Below, piece by piece: positions 1-7,667 of a stretch of 64,000 nucleotides of DNA. The notes under the pieces were generated by a model, which saw only the letters and a list, made by a program, of their open reading frames with translations, ran no database searches and had not been told where the DNA came from. Origin of the DNA: Baekduia alba (GTDB lineage Bacteria > Actinomycetota > Thermoleophilia > Solirubrobacterales > Solirubrobacteraceae); the NCBI RefSeq assembly GCF_028416635.1, contig NZ_CP114013.1, forward strand, positions 1,612,001 through 1,676,000, in the 5' to 3' direction. Positions within the stretch are counted from its first letter, which is position 1; every line of letters starts with the position of its first letter. The position numbers were made by a program, and so were the translations under genes.

Positions 1-66
1 GACCTCCTCGCGCGCCGCGGCGCGAAGACGGGGCTCGAAGGCACCCGCCTGGGGACCGGCAAGTGA
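1..66 (+). CDS. C-terminal end of an upstream gene, possibly a PstA-type permease
   Basis: Frame 1 is open from the window edge and ends at TGA 64-66, leaving 21 residues that finish in the basic, glycine-rich tail RLGTGK. The stop overlaps the GTG start of the next gene (GTGA), so the two are translationally coupled. Because the next gene is a PstB-like ATPase, this is plausibly the end of a phosphate ABC permease, but the visible tail has no diagnostic motif. Confidence 0.5.
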   Translation, partial: DLLARRGAKTGLEGTRLGTGK

Positions 67-1031
67 TCATCGACGAGGAGACCAAGGACGTGTCCATCCC
101 GACGGGCGACCCGCGGGCCGAGGGCGCCGCGCTGCCCGAGCGCGCCGCGCCGGTCGTCCCGCCGATCCGCAAGATCGTCGTCGACCGGCACCCGACGGTC
201 GCGCCGGCCGCGGCGGTCACGACGCACCCCGGCGGCTACGCCGGCGTCGGACCGAGCGCAGCGCGCGGCGAGCCCGGACCGGAGCGCATGGCGCTCCAGG
301 GGCTGTCGGTGTTCTACGGCGACAACGAGGCGGTCAAGCAGGTGTCGCTCTCGATCCGGCTGGGCGAGGTCCTGGCCTTGATCGGGCCGTCGGGCTGCGG
401 CAAGACGACGCTGCTGCGGACGCTGAACCGCCTGACCGAGCTGACGCCCGGCGCCGCGCGCGGCGGCACGATCCTGCTCGACGGCATCGACGTCGACGCG
501 CTGGAGGTCACCACGCTGCGCCGCCGCGTGGCGATGGTCTTCCAGCAGCCCAACCCGTTCCCGATGTCGATCTTCGACAACGTGGCCTACGCGCTGCGCG
601 AGCAGTCGCGCAAGCGGCCGGGCCGGCGCGTCGTCGAGCCGCTGGTCGAGGACGCGCTGCGCCGCGCCGGCCTGTGGGACGAGGTCAAGGACAAGCTCGA
701 CGCGCCCGCGCTGCGCCTGTCCGGCGGCCAGCAGCAGCGCCTGTGCATCGCGCGCGCCATCGCGACGCGGCCCGAGGTCCTGCTGATGGACGAGCCGTGC
801 TCGGCGCTGGATCCGCGCTCGACCGCGGTCATCGAGCAGCTGATCGGCGAGCTGCGCACCGACCTGGCCATCGTGATCGTCACCCACAACATGCAGCAGG
901 CCCGGCGCGTGGGGGACAAGGTCGCGTTCATGTACCTGGGCGACCTGGTGGAGTACGGCCCGGCCGAGCAGATCTTCGACGCGCCGCAGGCGCAGCGCAC
1001 GCGCGACTACGTGCGCGGGGCGTTCGGGTGA
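63..1031 (+). CDS. pstB: PstB-like phosphate ABC transporter ATPase (first copy)
   Basis: This 322-aa ATP-binding subunit probably powers phosphate import. An Ala/Pro-rich N-terminal extension of about 75 residues precedes a complete ABC domain. The domain has Walker [10 protein letters not shown], a PstB-type Q-loop ([15 protein letters not shown]), the signature LSGGQQQR, Walker [12 protein letters not shown] and the H-loop THNMQQA. PstB proteins are usually about 250-270 aa, so the extension is extra. The GTG start overlaps the upstream stop, and its own TGA overlaps the next GTG. A second, canonical pstB lies at 7667-8569, so the genome has at least two Pst-type ATPases. The substrate is inferred from family motifs. 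Confidence 0.85.
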   Translation: MIIDEETKDVSIPTGDPRAEGAALPERAAPVVPPIRKIVVDRHPTVAPAAAVTTHPGGYAGVGPSAARGEPGPERMALQGLSVFYGDNEAVKQVSLSIRLGEVLALIGPSGCGKTTLLRTLNRLTELTPGAARGGTILLDGIDVDALEVTTLRRRVAMVFQQPNPFPMSIFDNVAYALREQSRKRPGRRVVEPLVEDALRRAGLWDEVKDKLDAPALRLSGGQQQRLCIARAIATRPEVLLMDEPCSALDPRSTAVIEQLIGELRTDLAIVIVTHNMQQARRVGDKVAFMYLGDLVEYGPAEQIFDAPQAQRTRDYVRGAFG

Positions 1032-1789
1032 TCCGTGTTGTCTCGTCGTGCGCGGTGCTCGGCACGGCGACGGTCGTGCTGACCGGCTGCCTCGGCGTCG
1101 AGACGACGCCGGAGAAGAGCGCCGCGAAGGCGGCGAAGGCCGCCAACACCGTCGCCCATCAGAAGGGCGTCACGGTCGGCAAGGCCAACGCCTCGATCAA
1201 GGTGGAGGACGCGGTCGTCGTCCAGGATCCCAACGGCGTCGCGGCCGTCGTGCGCGTCAAGAACACCGGCCCCACGCAGGCGTCGCTGCCGGTGGGCATC
1301 ACCGTCACCGACGCCAGGGGAAGGAAGCTGTACGCCAACGACGTCCCCGGCCTCGACCCGTCGCTGACCTCGCTGCCGGTGCTCGCGGCCGGCGAGGAGG
1401 TCGACTGGGTCAACAACCAGATCCTGGTCGCCGGCCGGGCGGCGAAGGTCGCGGCGGTCGTCGGCGCGGCCAAGGGCAACGCGCCGGGCGCGCTGCCCAA
1501 GATCGCGCTGGCCGGCATCGCCGCCGGCCAGGACGAGGACGGCTTCTACGCGAAGGGGACGATCCGCAACGAGTCCTCTGTCGCGCAGCAGCGCATCGTG
1601 ATCACCTGCGTCGCGCGCGACGGCGACCGGGTGACCGCCGCGGGTCGCGCGGTCATCGACCGCCTCGAGCCCGCCAAGGACCTCAAGAAGCCCACGACCT
1701 TCACCGTCTTCTTCATCGGCGACCCGAAGCAGGCCAGGCTGGCCTGCGCCGCGCCGCCGACCGTCCTCGAGGAAGGAGGAGCCAAGTGA
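1028..1789 (+). CDS. Lipoprotein with FxLYD/BsuPI-like domain, unknown function
   Basis: A 253-aa exported lipoprotein. The GTG start overlaps the preceding stop (GTGA) and gives a good signal peptide ending in the lipobox LTGC near residue 20. Two beta-rich segments follow. One (about residues 58-100) reads like the conserved frame of FxLYD-type extracellular domains: VVRVKNTGP, then VTVTD-like strands, then GEEVDWV. A similar segment follows near 160-190 ([12 protein letters not shown]). The ATPase and zinc-ribbon genes on either side form an operon with it. The surface location is well supported; the function is unknown. Confidence 0.7.
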   Translation: MIRVVSSCAVLGTATVVLTGCLGVETTPEKSAAKAAKAANTVAHQKGVTVGKANASIKVEDAVVVQDPNGVAAVVRVKNTGPTQASLPVGITVTDARGRKLYANDVPGLDPSLTSLPVLAAGEEVDWVNNQILVAGRAAKVAAVVGAAKGNAPGALPKIALAGIAAGQDEDGFYAKGTIRNESSVAQQRIVITCVARDGDRVTAAGRAVIDRLEPAKDLKKPTTFTVFFIGDPKQARLACAAPPTVLEEGGAK

Positions 1790-2442
1790 CCCCTGACGTG
1801 CACCGACCGCAGCTCGGTCAACCGGACGCGCCGTGCCGCACCTGCGGCGCGCCGCTGGCCGCCGACCAGCGCTACTGCCTGCAGTGCGGCAACCGCCGCG
1901 CCGAGGCGCGCCTGCCGTTCCTGGACATCCTGGCCTCGCAGGTGCCGCACGCCTCGGCGGCCGCTGCCGCGCAGGCCACGACCAAGACCACGTCGCGCGG
2001 CGTCTTCGGCCGCATGAGCACGAACGCGGCGGCCGTCGCCGGCGTCGCGTGCCTCGTCCTCGCGCTCGGCGTCGGCGTCCTGATCGGCGGCATCGGCCAC
2101 GACGACACCGCCGGCGCCGCGCCCCAGATCATCACCGTCGGCGGCGCGGCACCGGCCGCGGCGGTGGCGCCCGCGGCGACCAGCGTCGCGCCCGCGCCGA
2201 CCGCGACGACGCCGGACGCCAAGACGACGACGACGCCGAAGGCCGCGAAGAAGGACAAGCCCGCGCGCGCCAGCAAGACCACCAACAACGACGTCAAGGA
2301 CCTCGACAAGACCTCCGGCACCGACTACTCCAAGAAGTCGGCGAAGCTCCCCAAGCAGCTCGGCACCGGCGGGAAGGCGCCGCCGAAGGACACGAGCGGC
2401 ACGAAGATCGGCGGCGGCAGCGACGTCGAGGAACTCGGATAG
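1786..2442 (+). CDS. Zinc-ribbon membrane protein, unknown function
   Basis: A 218-aa protein started by GTG at 1786, overlapping the previous stop and preceded by a strong ribosome site (ggaaggagga, 1771-1780). The N-terminus carries a double-CxxC zinc ribbon (CRTCGAPL...CLQCGNR, about residues 17-37). One transmembrane helix follows near residues 80-102. The long Ala/Thr/Pro/Lys-rich C-terminal half looks disordered and ends in a Gly/Asp tail. The topology suggests a cytoplasmic zinc ribbon and an extracellular low-complexity stalk. It is the third gene of the pstB-lipoprotein-ribbon operon. No specific role can be assigned. Confidence 0.65.
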   Translation: MTPDVHRPQLGQPDAPCRTCGAPLAADQRYCLQCGNRRAEARLPFLDILASQVPHASAAAAAQATTKTTSRGVFGRMSTNAAAVAGVACLVLALGVGVLIGGIGHDDTAGAAPQIITVGGAAPAAAVAPAATSVAPAPTATTPDAKTTTTPKAAKKDKPARASKTTNNDVKDLDKTSGTDYSKKSAKLPKQLGTGGKAPPKDTSGTKIGGGSDVEELG

Positions 2443-2448
2443 GACGAC

Positions 2449-2859
2449 ATGAGCACCCCGGACATCCACGCCGAGCTGCACCGCCGGCGCTACGAGCTGG
2501 CCGAGAAGGTCGCGACCCTGCACTGGGACCTCGGCGGCCTGACCTACGAGATGGCGATCCGCGACCACTTCCGTCTCGACGTCCTGGTTCGCAAGGCGGC
2601 CGAGCTGCAGGAGGCCGACGCCGAGCTCGGCGAGGTCGAGCGCCTCGTCGCCGACGCCGACCACGGCGTCGGCGGCCAGTGCCGCGCCTGCGGCGCCGTG
2701 CACTCCCGCGGCGCCGCCTACTGCTGGCGCTGCGGCCAGCCGCTCATGCTCCAGGCGCAGTCGACCCTCGTCGGCGCCGCGGTCGTGCCGCCACCGCCGA
2801 ACGCGGCCGATCCGGATCGCTTCGGGCTCCAACAGGGAGCCCGGAGCAACCCGGGCTAA
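2449..2859 (+). CDS. Small helical protein with C-terminal zinc ribbon
   Basis: A 136-aa cytoplasmic protein beginning 6 bases after the preceding stop. Residues 5-70 are charged and probably form helices (AELHRRRYELAEKVATLHWD and the segment after it). A zinc ribbon CRACGAVH...CWRCGQPL lies near residues 80-101, and the tail is short and disordered. The helix-plus-ribbon layout and its position after another zinc-ribbon gene suggest the two products work together, but the partner and function are unknown. Its last bases overlap the convergent CYTH gene by 4 bp. Confidence 0.65.
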   Translation: MSTPDIHAELHRRRYELAEKVATLHWDLGGLTYEMAIRDHFRLDVLVRKAAELQEADAELGEVERLVADADHGVGGQCRACGAVHSRGAAYCWRCGQPLMLQAQSTLVGAAVVPPPPNAADPDRFGLQQGARSNPG

Positions 2860-3320
2860 GGGCGGCCGTGCACGGCGAGCGTCTGGTTGGCGTAGGCCTT
2901 GTCGCCGGTGACCTCGCGGCCTGCCCAGGGCGGCGGCGCGAAGCGCTCGGAGGCCGCCTCGTCGGCGAACTCGACCTCGAGCGTGACGAGGCCGTCGAGC
3001 GCGTCCTCGTAGAGGTCGAGCTCGAAGACGACGCCGGGCGCGTCCTCGCGCGTGTGACGGACCTTGACCAGCCGGCGGCCCTCCGTCAGCGGCCACAGCC
3101 GGTCGAACGCGCCGTCCTCCAACGCCATCTCTTCCTCGACGCGTGACAGCGCGGGGGAGGACTTCACGGTCAGCCGCGCCGCGTCGCCGTCGAAGCGGCG
3201 GACGCGCACCTCGACGTCGTCGGTGATCGCGAGGTAGCCCTGCTCCAGGCGCGACGACGGCCACCGCTCCAGCGTCGACGGCAGCGTCCGGACCAACCAC
3301 TTGCGCTCGATCTCCGCCAT
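2856..3320 (-). CDS. CYTH domain protein, probable inorganic triphosphatase
   Basis: A 154-aa protein made entirely of a CYTH domain. It has the N-terminal ExExK signature (EIERKWLV, residues 3-10), several R/K-bearing strands (VRVRRFDG, LTVKSS, KVRHTR) and acidic metal-binding strands (FELDLYED, TLEVEF). CYTH enzymes hydrolyse triphosphates such as tripolyphosphate or thiamine triphosphate using a metal-lined beta-barrel. Its place beside the phosphate genes fits a polyphosphate or tripolyphosphate role, which is an inference. It is read leftward, downstream of the DUF47 gene with a 28-bp gap. Confidence 0.8.
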   Translation of the reverse strand: MAEIERKWLVRTLPSTLERWPSSRLEQGYLAITDDVEVRVRRFDGDAARLTVKSSPALSRVEEEMALEDGAFDRLWPLTEGRRLVKVRHTREDAPGVVFELDLYEDALDGLVTLEVEFADEAASERFAPPPWAGREVTGDKAYANQTLAVHGRP

Positions 3321-3348
3321 GCGCCGGAGTCTCGCCGATCCGGCGGGC

Positions 3349-3978
3349 TCAGCGGCGGTTCTTGCGCTTCAGCGAGATGCCCTCGAGCACGTGGGCGACC
3401 TTCTCGCAGGCGTCCACGCTCTGCTCGAGCGTCTCGAAGATGTCCTTCCAGCGGATCACGACCATCGGGTCGATGCCGTTGGCGAAGAGCGACGCGACCG
3501 CGTCGCGGCTCAGGCGGTCGCCCTCGTTCTCCAGGCGGTGGATCTCGACCAGGTGCGGCGCGATCTCGGCGCCGGAGCGCAGGCAGCGCAAGGCCTGGGC
3601 GACCTGCTCGCCCGCGCCGACGAGGACGTCGGCAATCAGGTTCGCCTGCTCCATCGGCGCCTCGACGGCGTACAGCGACAGCTCGTCGGCGGCCTGCTCG
3701 GCGTAGTCGACGATGTCGTCCAGCGCGGTCGCCAGCACGTGGCCGTCGGCGGGATCGAGCGGCGGCTTGCCGCGGCCGCCGCCGTTGAGGCGATGGATGA
3801 TGTCGTGCGTGATCCGGTCCCCCTCCTGCTCGGAGAGCAGCAGGTCGCGGGCCAGGTCGGAGCGCTCCGGGTACTCCAGGAACAGGTCGCGCAGGAGCAG
3901 CGTCGCGCGCTGGACGTTGCGGCCGGACTCCTCGATCAAGTCGAGGACCATCGTGTCGGTCGTGCGGAACAGCGCCAT
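3349..3978 (-). CDS. DUF47/PhoU-like phosphate transport regulator
   Basis: A 209-aa all-helical protein of the DUF47 (Pit accessory, PhoU-fold) family. Recurrent acidic metal-binding helices are visible: LLLSEQEGDRITHDI, ALDDIVDYAEQAADEL and HRLENEGDRLSRDAV. Such proteins usually accompany Pit permeases; no pit gene lies beside this one. The ATG at 3978 has a hexamer reading TAAGGT on the minus strand (3988-3993) nine bases upstream. The four-copy PHO-box array at 4021-4064 lies in the shared intergenic space, so phosphate control is likely. Confidence 0.85.
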   Translation of the reverse strand: MALFRTTDTMVLDLIEESGRNVQRATLLLRDLFLEYPERSDLARDLLLSEQEGDRITHDIIHRLNGGGRGKPPLDPADGHVLATALDDIVDYAEQAADELSLYAVEAPMEQANLIADVLVGAGEQVAQALRCLRSGAEIAPHLVEIHRLENEGDRLSRDAVASLFANGIDPMVVIRWKDIFETLEQSVDACEKVAHVLEGISLKRKNRR

Positions 3979-3987
3979 CCCTCACCG

Positions 3988-3993
3988 ACCTTA
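3988..3993 (-). promoter_or_regulatory. Candidate -10 element of the DUF47 gene
   Basis: The minus strand reads TAAGGT with nine bases between it and the ATG at 3978. This predicts a leaderless or very short-leader mRNA. The PHO-box array starts 28 bp further upstream. Confidence 0.35.
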
Positions 3994-4020
3994 ACCGCGT
4001 TCGCGCCCTGCGCCCCGCGC

Positions 4021-4064
4021 CTTCACAGGTCGTTTACATGGGGTTCACCGGACGGTCACCGGCG
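4021..4064 (+). promoter_or_regulatory. PHO-box array of four tandem 11-bp repeats
   Basis: Four consecutive 11-mers can be read without gaps: CTTCACAGGTC, GTTTACATGGG, GTTCACCGGAC and GGTCACCGGCG. They match the 11-bp direct-repeat units (G-T/G-TCAC type) bound by PhoP/PhoB regulators in Streptomyces. The array sits in the 115-bp gap between the divergent DUF47 gene and the orphan regulator gene at 4094, so it could control both. Confidence 0.75.
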
Positions 4065-4093
4065 CGGCGCTCCCGCGCGGAAGCCTGATCGCG

Positions 4094-4453
4094 ATGGAGG
4101 CTGCGCAGTCAGACGATGTGCTGTTCGCCGGAGAGCTGGAGATCCGGCCGGGCGACGGGCTGGTGCTCGCCGCCGGGCGTGCGCTCACGCTCTCGGTCCG
4201 GGAGTTCGGGTTGCTGGTCGCCCTCGTGCGGCGCTCGGGGCGCATCGTGTCCCGCGGCGACTTGTACACGTTGGTGTGGCACGCGGAGCTGCGTGACGGC
4301 GATCGCTCGATCGACGTGTACGTGCACAAGCTGCGCGTGAAGCTCGAGACGGCCCTGCCGTCGTGGGCGTTCATCCACACCCATGTCGGCTTCGGCTACC
4401 GGTTCTCACCCGAAGCTTCACACGTCTTTCACAACTCGACCACACCGCGATAA
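4094..4453 (+). CDS. Orphan PhoB/OmpR-type DNA-binding domain without receiver
   Basis: A 119-aa protein consisting only of an OmpR/PhoB-type winged helix (about residues 8-109). It has the recognition region GDRSIDVYVHKLRVKLE and the terminal wing FIHTHVGFGYRF. These closely resemble GDRSVDVFVRKLRQKLE and YIHTHFGVGYRF in the response regulator encoded at 9365-10219, so the two are paralogous. There is no receiver domain or membrane segment. It lies between a four-repeat PHO box and pstS, and the pstS PHO box overlaps its last codons. It may bind PHO boxes without phosphorylation, as a competitor or constitutive activator; that is inference. Confidence 0.8.
   Translation: MEAAQSDDVLFAGELEIRPGDGLVLAAGRALTLSVREFGLLVALVRRSGRIVSRGDLYTLVWHAELRDGDRSIDVYVHKLRVKLETALPSWAFIHTHVGFGYRFSPEASHVFHNSTTPR
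4416..4437 (+). promoter_or_regulatory. PHO box of pstS
   Basis: Two adjacent 11-mers, CTTCACACGTC and TTTCACAACTC, are followed by a weaker third unit GACCACACCGC (4438-4448) and a GATAAC hexamer at 4449-4454. The pstS start lies at 4511. The box overlaps the 3' end of the orphan regulator gene. Confidence 0.65.
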
Positions 4454-4510
4454 CAGGATGTGGTCGTTGCCGCTTCACCCTGCCGGGCGACAACGAATCT
4501 AGGAGCAACC

Positions 4511-5620
4511 GTGAAGTCCCGAATCCTTCCCGCCGCGTTCGCGGCCGCCGCTCTGGCCACCGGCCTCGCGGCCTGCGGCAGCAGCGACGACGACAGCTCG
4601 ACCAACAGCTCGGCCTCGGGCTCGGACGCCCAGGCGGCGGTCACCGCGACGCTCAACGGCGCGGGGTCGACGTTCGCCGCCCCGATCTACCAGCAGGTCG
4701 GGTCCGACCTGAAGGGCAAGGGACTGACGATCAACTACCAGGGCGTGGGCTCGGGCGCCGGCGTGTCGCAGTTCGCGGCCGGCACGGTCGACTTCGCGGG
4801 CTCCGACCCGGCGCTGACCGACGACGACACGGCCAGCATCAAGAAGGGCGAGCCGGTCCAGATCCCATTTGCGCTCGGCGCGATCACGGCGTCCTACAAG
4901 CTCGGCGGCGTCGACTCCGGGCTGAAGCTCGACGGCTCGACGCTCGCGAACATCTACCTCGGGAAGATCACCTCCTGGGACGACGCCGCGATCAAGGGCC
5001 AGAACCCGGACGTGCAGCTGCCGTCGACGAAGATCACCGTCGTCCACCGCTCGGACTCCTCGGGCACGACGAAGGGCTTCACGCAGTTCCTGGCCAACTA
5101 CTCGCCGGCGTGGAAGAGCGGCCCGGGTGTCGACAAGGACATCAAGTGGCCGACCGGCACCGGCGCCAAGGGCAACGACGGCGTCGCCGCCGCAGTCAAG
5201 CAGACCGACGGCGCCATCGGCTACGTCGAGCAGGCCTACGCCCTGCAGAACGGCTTCACCTTCGCCGACGTCAAGAACAAGTCGGGCAAGTACATCGCCC
5301 CGACGCTGGAGTCGACCTCGGCCGCCGCCGAGGGCATCGAGATCCCGGCCGACCTCGGCGTCTCGACGATCGACGCGCCCGGCGCGAGCGCCTACCCGAT
5401 CGTCTCCCAGACGTTCGCGATCGCCTACAAGGACGCCTGCAAGGCCGGGCTGGACAAGAACAAGGCCACGGGCCTGAAGACGTTCTTCAACTACCTCATC
5501 AACGACGGCCAGGACACCATCAAGAAGCTGTCCTACGCGCCGATCCCCGACAGCCTCAAGACCAAGGACCAGGCGGCCGTCGACGCGATGCAGTGCAACG
5601 GCGCCGCGATCACGAGCTGA
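4511..5620 (+). CDS. pstS: Phosphate-binding lipoprotein PstS
   Basis: A 369-aa high-affinity phosphate-binding lipoprotein. The GTG at 4511 follows an AGGAG ribosome site (4501-4505) and gives a signal peptide with lipobox LAAC at about residue 20. A Ser/Asp linker precedes the binding fold, which shows the family motifs NGAGSTFAAPIYQQ, YQGVGSGAGV, FAGSDPAL, HRSDSSGTTKGFTQFL and the late segment AIGYVEQAYAL. These are the residues that grip phosphate in PstS. It is the first gene of the pst operon, with a PHO box upstream. Its TGA overlaps the first 18-codon micro-ORF instead of leading straight into pstC. Confidence 0.95.
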   Translation: MKSRILPAAFAAAALATGLAACGSSDDDSSTNSSASGSDAQAAVTATLNGAGSTFAAPIYQQVGSDLKGKGLTINYQGVGSGAGVSQFAAGTVDFAGSDPALTDDDTASIKKGEPVQIPFALGAITASYKLGGVDSGLKLDGSTLANIYLGKITSWDDAAIKGQNPDVQLPSTKITVVHRSDSSGTTKGFTQFLANYSPAWKSGPGVDKDIKWPTGTGAKGNDGVAAAVKQTDGAIGYVEQAYALQNGFTFADVKNKSGKYIAPTLESTSAAAEGIEIPADLGVSTIDAPGASAYPIVSQTFAIAYKDACKAGLDKNKATGLKTFFNYLINDGQDTIKKLSYAPIPDSLKTKDQAAVDAMQCNGAAITS

Positions 5621-5676
5621 TGACGCAGACGGAGAAGATGACGGTTGTCGAAGTGATCGCCGAGATCGGGAGCTGA
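5620..5676 (+). CDS. 18-aa micro-ORF, copy 1
   Basis: ATG at 5620 overlaps the pstS stop codon by one base (TGATG). It encodes MTQTEKMTVVEVIAEIGS and stops at 5674-5676, which overlaps the next ATG. The peptide has no signal sequence or membrane segment. Residues 8-16 are hydrophobic with two acidic residues and could form a short amphipathic element. Coding is supported by perfect stop/start coupling on both sides, but translation is unproven. Confidence 0.5.
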   Translation: MTQTEKMTVVEVIAEIGS

Positions 5677-5732
5677 TGACGCGGACGGAGAAGATGACGG
5701 TTGTCGAAGTGATCGCCGAGATCGGGAGCTGA
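5676..5732 (+). CDS. 18-aa micro-ORF, copy 2
   Basis: Second copy of the tandem micro-ORF, coupled at both ends by TGATG. It differs from copy 1 only by Gln3 to Arg. The cgggagc motif ending copy 1 lies just before this ATG and could help ribosomes restart. Because the period is 56 bp, this copy is in a different frame from copies 1 and 3. Confidence 0.5.
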   Translation: MTRTEKMTVVEVIAEIGS

Positions 5733-5788
5733 TGACGCAGACGGAGAAGATGACGGTTGTCGAAGCGATCGCCGAGATCGGGAGCTGA
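5732..5788 (+). CDS. 18-aa micro-ORF, copy 3
   Basis: Third copy, differing from copy 1 by Val12 to Ala. Its TGA (5786-5788) overlaps the ATG of pstC. This makes an unbroken chain of coupled ORFs from pstS through three micro-ORFs to pstC. A change in copy number would leave the pstC frame intact. Confidence 0.5.
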   Translation: MTQTEKMTVVEAIAEIGS

Positions 5789-6798
5789 TGGCGACCGCCA
5801 CCCCTGACGTCAGCACCGGCGGCCGCTCCATCCTGGAGCGGTCGCCGTCGGCGCGTCGCGCGGATCCGATCTTCCGCGGGACGCTGATGACGCTCGCCGC
5901 GTTGATCCTGGCGCTGATCGCGTTCTTCTTCGTCTACCTCATCAACAAGGCGCAGCCGGCGCTCAGCCACCAGGGCGTCTTCTCGTTCCTGTTCACGAAC
6001 GACTGGAACCCGTCCAAGGCGATCTACGGCGCGTGGCCGCTGGTCGTCGGGACGCTCGTCACCGCGGCCATCGCGCTGGTCATCGGCGTGCCGATCGCCG
6101 TGGCGACCGCGCTGTTCATCACCGAGCTGGCGCCGCGCCGCGTGCGCTCGCCGCTGGTCATCCTGGTGGAGCTGCTCGCCGCGGTCCCGTCGGTCGTCTA
6201 CGGCCTGTGGGGGATCTTCGTCCTGATCCCGAAGCTCAAGCCGGCCGAGCAGTGGTTCGCGGACACCTTCAGCTTCCTGCCGTTCATCGGCGGCAACGTC
6301 GCCGGCCCCAACTACTTCGTCGCCGGCCTGATCCTGGCGATCATGATCCTGCCGATCGTCTCCGCGATCTCGCGCGAGGTGATCTCGACGGTGCCGTCCG
6401 ATCTCAAGGAGGCGTCGCTCGCGCTGGGCGCGACGCGCTGGGAGATGATCCGGATGGCCGTGCTGCCGTACTCGCGCTCGGGCATCACCGGCGCCGCGAT
6501 GCTCGGCCTGGGCCGCGCCATCGGCGAGACGATCGCGGTGACGCTGGTCATCGGCAACTCGCCGACCATCGGCAAGCAGATCTTCGACCAGGGCTACACC
6601 CTGGCCGCGGTCATCGCCAACGAGTTCGGCGAGGCCGCCAACGACAAGGTCCACGCGGGCGCGCTGTTCGCCGCGGGCCTCGTGCTGTTCGTCCTGACGC
6701 TGCTGATCAACGCCTTGGCGCGCGGGCTCGTCCGCCGCGCCGAGAAGTCGGCCCGCCCACCCACCAAGGTCAAGGCCGTGCCCGGGGGTGTCGCATGA
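5788..6798 (+). CDS. pstC: Phosphate ABC transporter permease PstC
   Basis: A 336-aa inner permease subunit with six predicted membrane helices, the first near residues 32-55 after a polar N-terminus. It shows the family segments [39 protein letters not shown] (the EAA loop contacting PstB) and [20 protein letters not shown]. It pairs with PstA to form the phosphate channel. The ATG overlaps the stop of the third micro-ORF, whose cgggagc serves as the nearest ribosome site. Its own TGA overlaps pstA (ATGA). Confidence 0.95.
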   Translation: MATATPDVSTGGRSILERSPSARRADPIFRGTLMTLAALILALIAFFFVYLINKAQPALSHQGVFSFLFTNDWNPSKAIYGAWPLVVGTLVTAAIALVIGVPIAVATALFITELAPRRVRSPLVILVELLAAVPSVVYGLWGIFVLIPKLKPAEQWFADTFSFLPFIGGNVAGPNYFVAGLILAIMILPIVSAISREVISTVPSDLKEASLALGATRWEMIRMAVLPYSRSGITGAAMLGLGRAIGETIAVTLVIGNSPTIGKQIFDQGYTLAAVIANEFGEAANDKVHAGALFAAGLVLFVLTLLINALARGLVRRAEKSARPPTKVKAVPGGVA

Positions 6799-7667
6799 GC
6801 GCCGTCAGCGCGCTGGGCCCGCTCAACGGGCGGCGCAAGGCCACCGACAAGATCATGCGCGGGGTGCTGGCGGTCGGCACGGTCATCGCGCTGATCCCGC
6901 TCGTGCTGGTCATCTACTACCTGCTGAGCAAGGGCCTCGGCGCGTGGTCGCTCGACTTCTTCACCAAGGATCCGACCGGCAACTTCCTCGGCGACCAGGG
7001 CGGCGTGAAGAGCGCGCTGCTCGGGACGATCGAGATGGTGGCGTTGGCCTCGCTCATCGCGATCCCGGTCGGGTGGGGCGTCGCGCTCTACCTGGTGGAG
7101 TACGGCCGGACCGGGCGCTTCGCCGCGACCGTCCGCTACTTCGTCGACGTCATGACCGGCGTGCCGTCGATCGTCTTCGGCCTCTTCATCTACGTGACGC
7201 TCGTGCTCAGCGGCTGGGGCGGATCGTCCTTCGCCGGTTGGAAGGGCTCCGTCGCCCTGGCGCTGCTGATGCTGCCGGTCGTCACCCGCTCGGCGGAAGT
7301 GGTCCTCCTGCTCGTGCCCGACCCGCTGCGCGAGGCCGCGCTGGCGCTGGGCACCCCGCGCTGGCGCGTGACGCTGAAGATCGTCCTGCCGACTGCGCTG
7401 CCCGGCCTGGTCACCGGCTCCCTGCTGGCCGTCGCGCGCGCCGCGGGGGAGACCGCGCCGCTGCTGTTCACGGCGACGATCGTCAACGGCACCACGTTCA
7501 ACCTGAGCGACCGCATGAACTCGCTCCCGGTCCAGATCTACACGGACGTGGGATCGCCCAACGACCAGCTCGTCCAGCGCGCGTGGGGCGCGGCGCTCGC
7601 GCTCGTGACCCTGATCCTCCTCACGACCCTCATCGCGCGGCTCGTGTCGCGCAGGAGCCGACTCTGA
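6795..7667 (+). CDS. pstA: Phosphate ABC transporter permease PstA
   Basis: A 290-aa permease, partner of PstC. Six hydrophobic helices begin near residue 25. Characteristic motifs are [16 protein letters not shown], the EAA loop [19 protein letters not shown], and [15 protein letters not shown]. The ATG at 6795 overlaps the pstC stop, and the TGA overlaps the pstB ATG (TGATG). The length and order are standard for pstSCAB operons. Confidence 0.95.
   Translation: MSAVSALGPLNGRRKATDKIMRGVLAVGTVIALIPLVLVIYYLLSKGLGAWSLDFFTKDPTGNFLGDQGGVKSALLGTIEMVALASLIAIPVGWGVALYLVEYGRTGRFAATVRYFVDVMTGVPSIVFGLFIYVTLVLSGWGGSSFAGWKGSVALALLMLPVVTRSAEVVLLLVPDPLREAALALGTPRWRVTLKIVLPTALPGLVTGSLLAVARAAGETAPLLFTATIVNGTTFNLSDRMNSLPVQIYTDVGSPNDQLVQRAWGAALALVTLILLTTLIARLVSRRSRL

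Larger units (their letters stand above)
5618..5787 (+). repeat. Three tandem 56-bp repeats between pstS and pstC
   Basis: Three head-to-tail copies with a period of exactly 56 bp (junctions at 5618, 5674, 5730 and 5786). The copies are identical except for single changes at 5683 (cag to cgg) and 5766 (gtg to gcg). Each copy begins with TGATG and ends in cgggagc, a ribosome-site-like core just before the next TGATG. The last 20 bases of pstS up to its TGATG match the unit end at 17 of 20 positions, which suggests the unit arose from the pstS 3' end. Confidence 0.95.

Noticed and set aside
5618-5787. The tandem repeat as an assembly or sequencing artefact
   Set aside because: The copies differ at two defined positions, and all boundaries keep exact stop/start overlaps. 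That is hard to obtain by random error, although long-read confirmation would still be useful.
5620-5788. Resemblance of the micro-ORF peptide (IAEIG) to N-terminal sequence of sialic-acid synthase proteins
   Set aside because: Five residues are too few to support homology, and there is no catalytic domain or related gene nearby.
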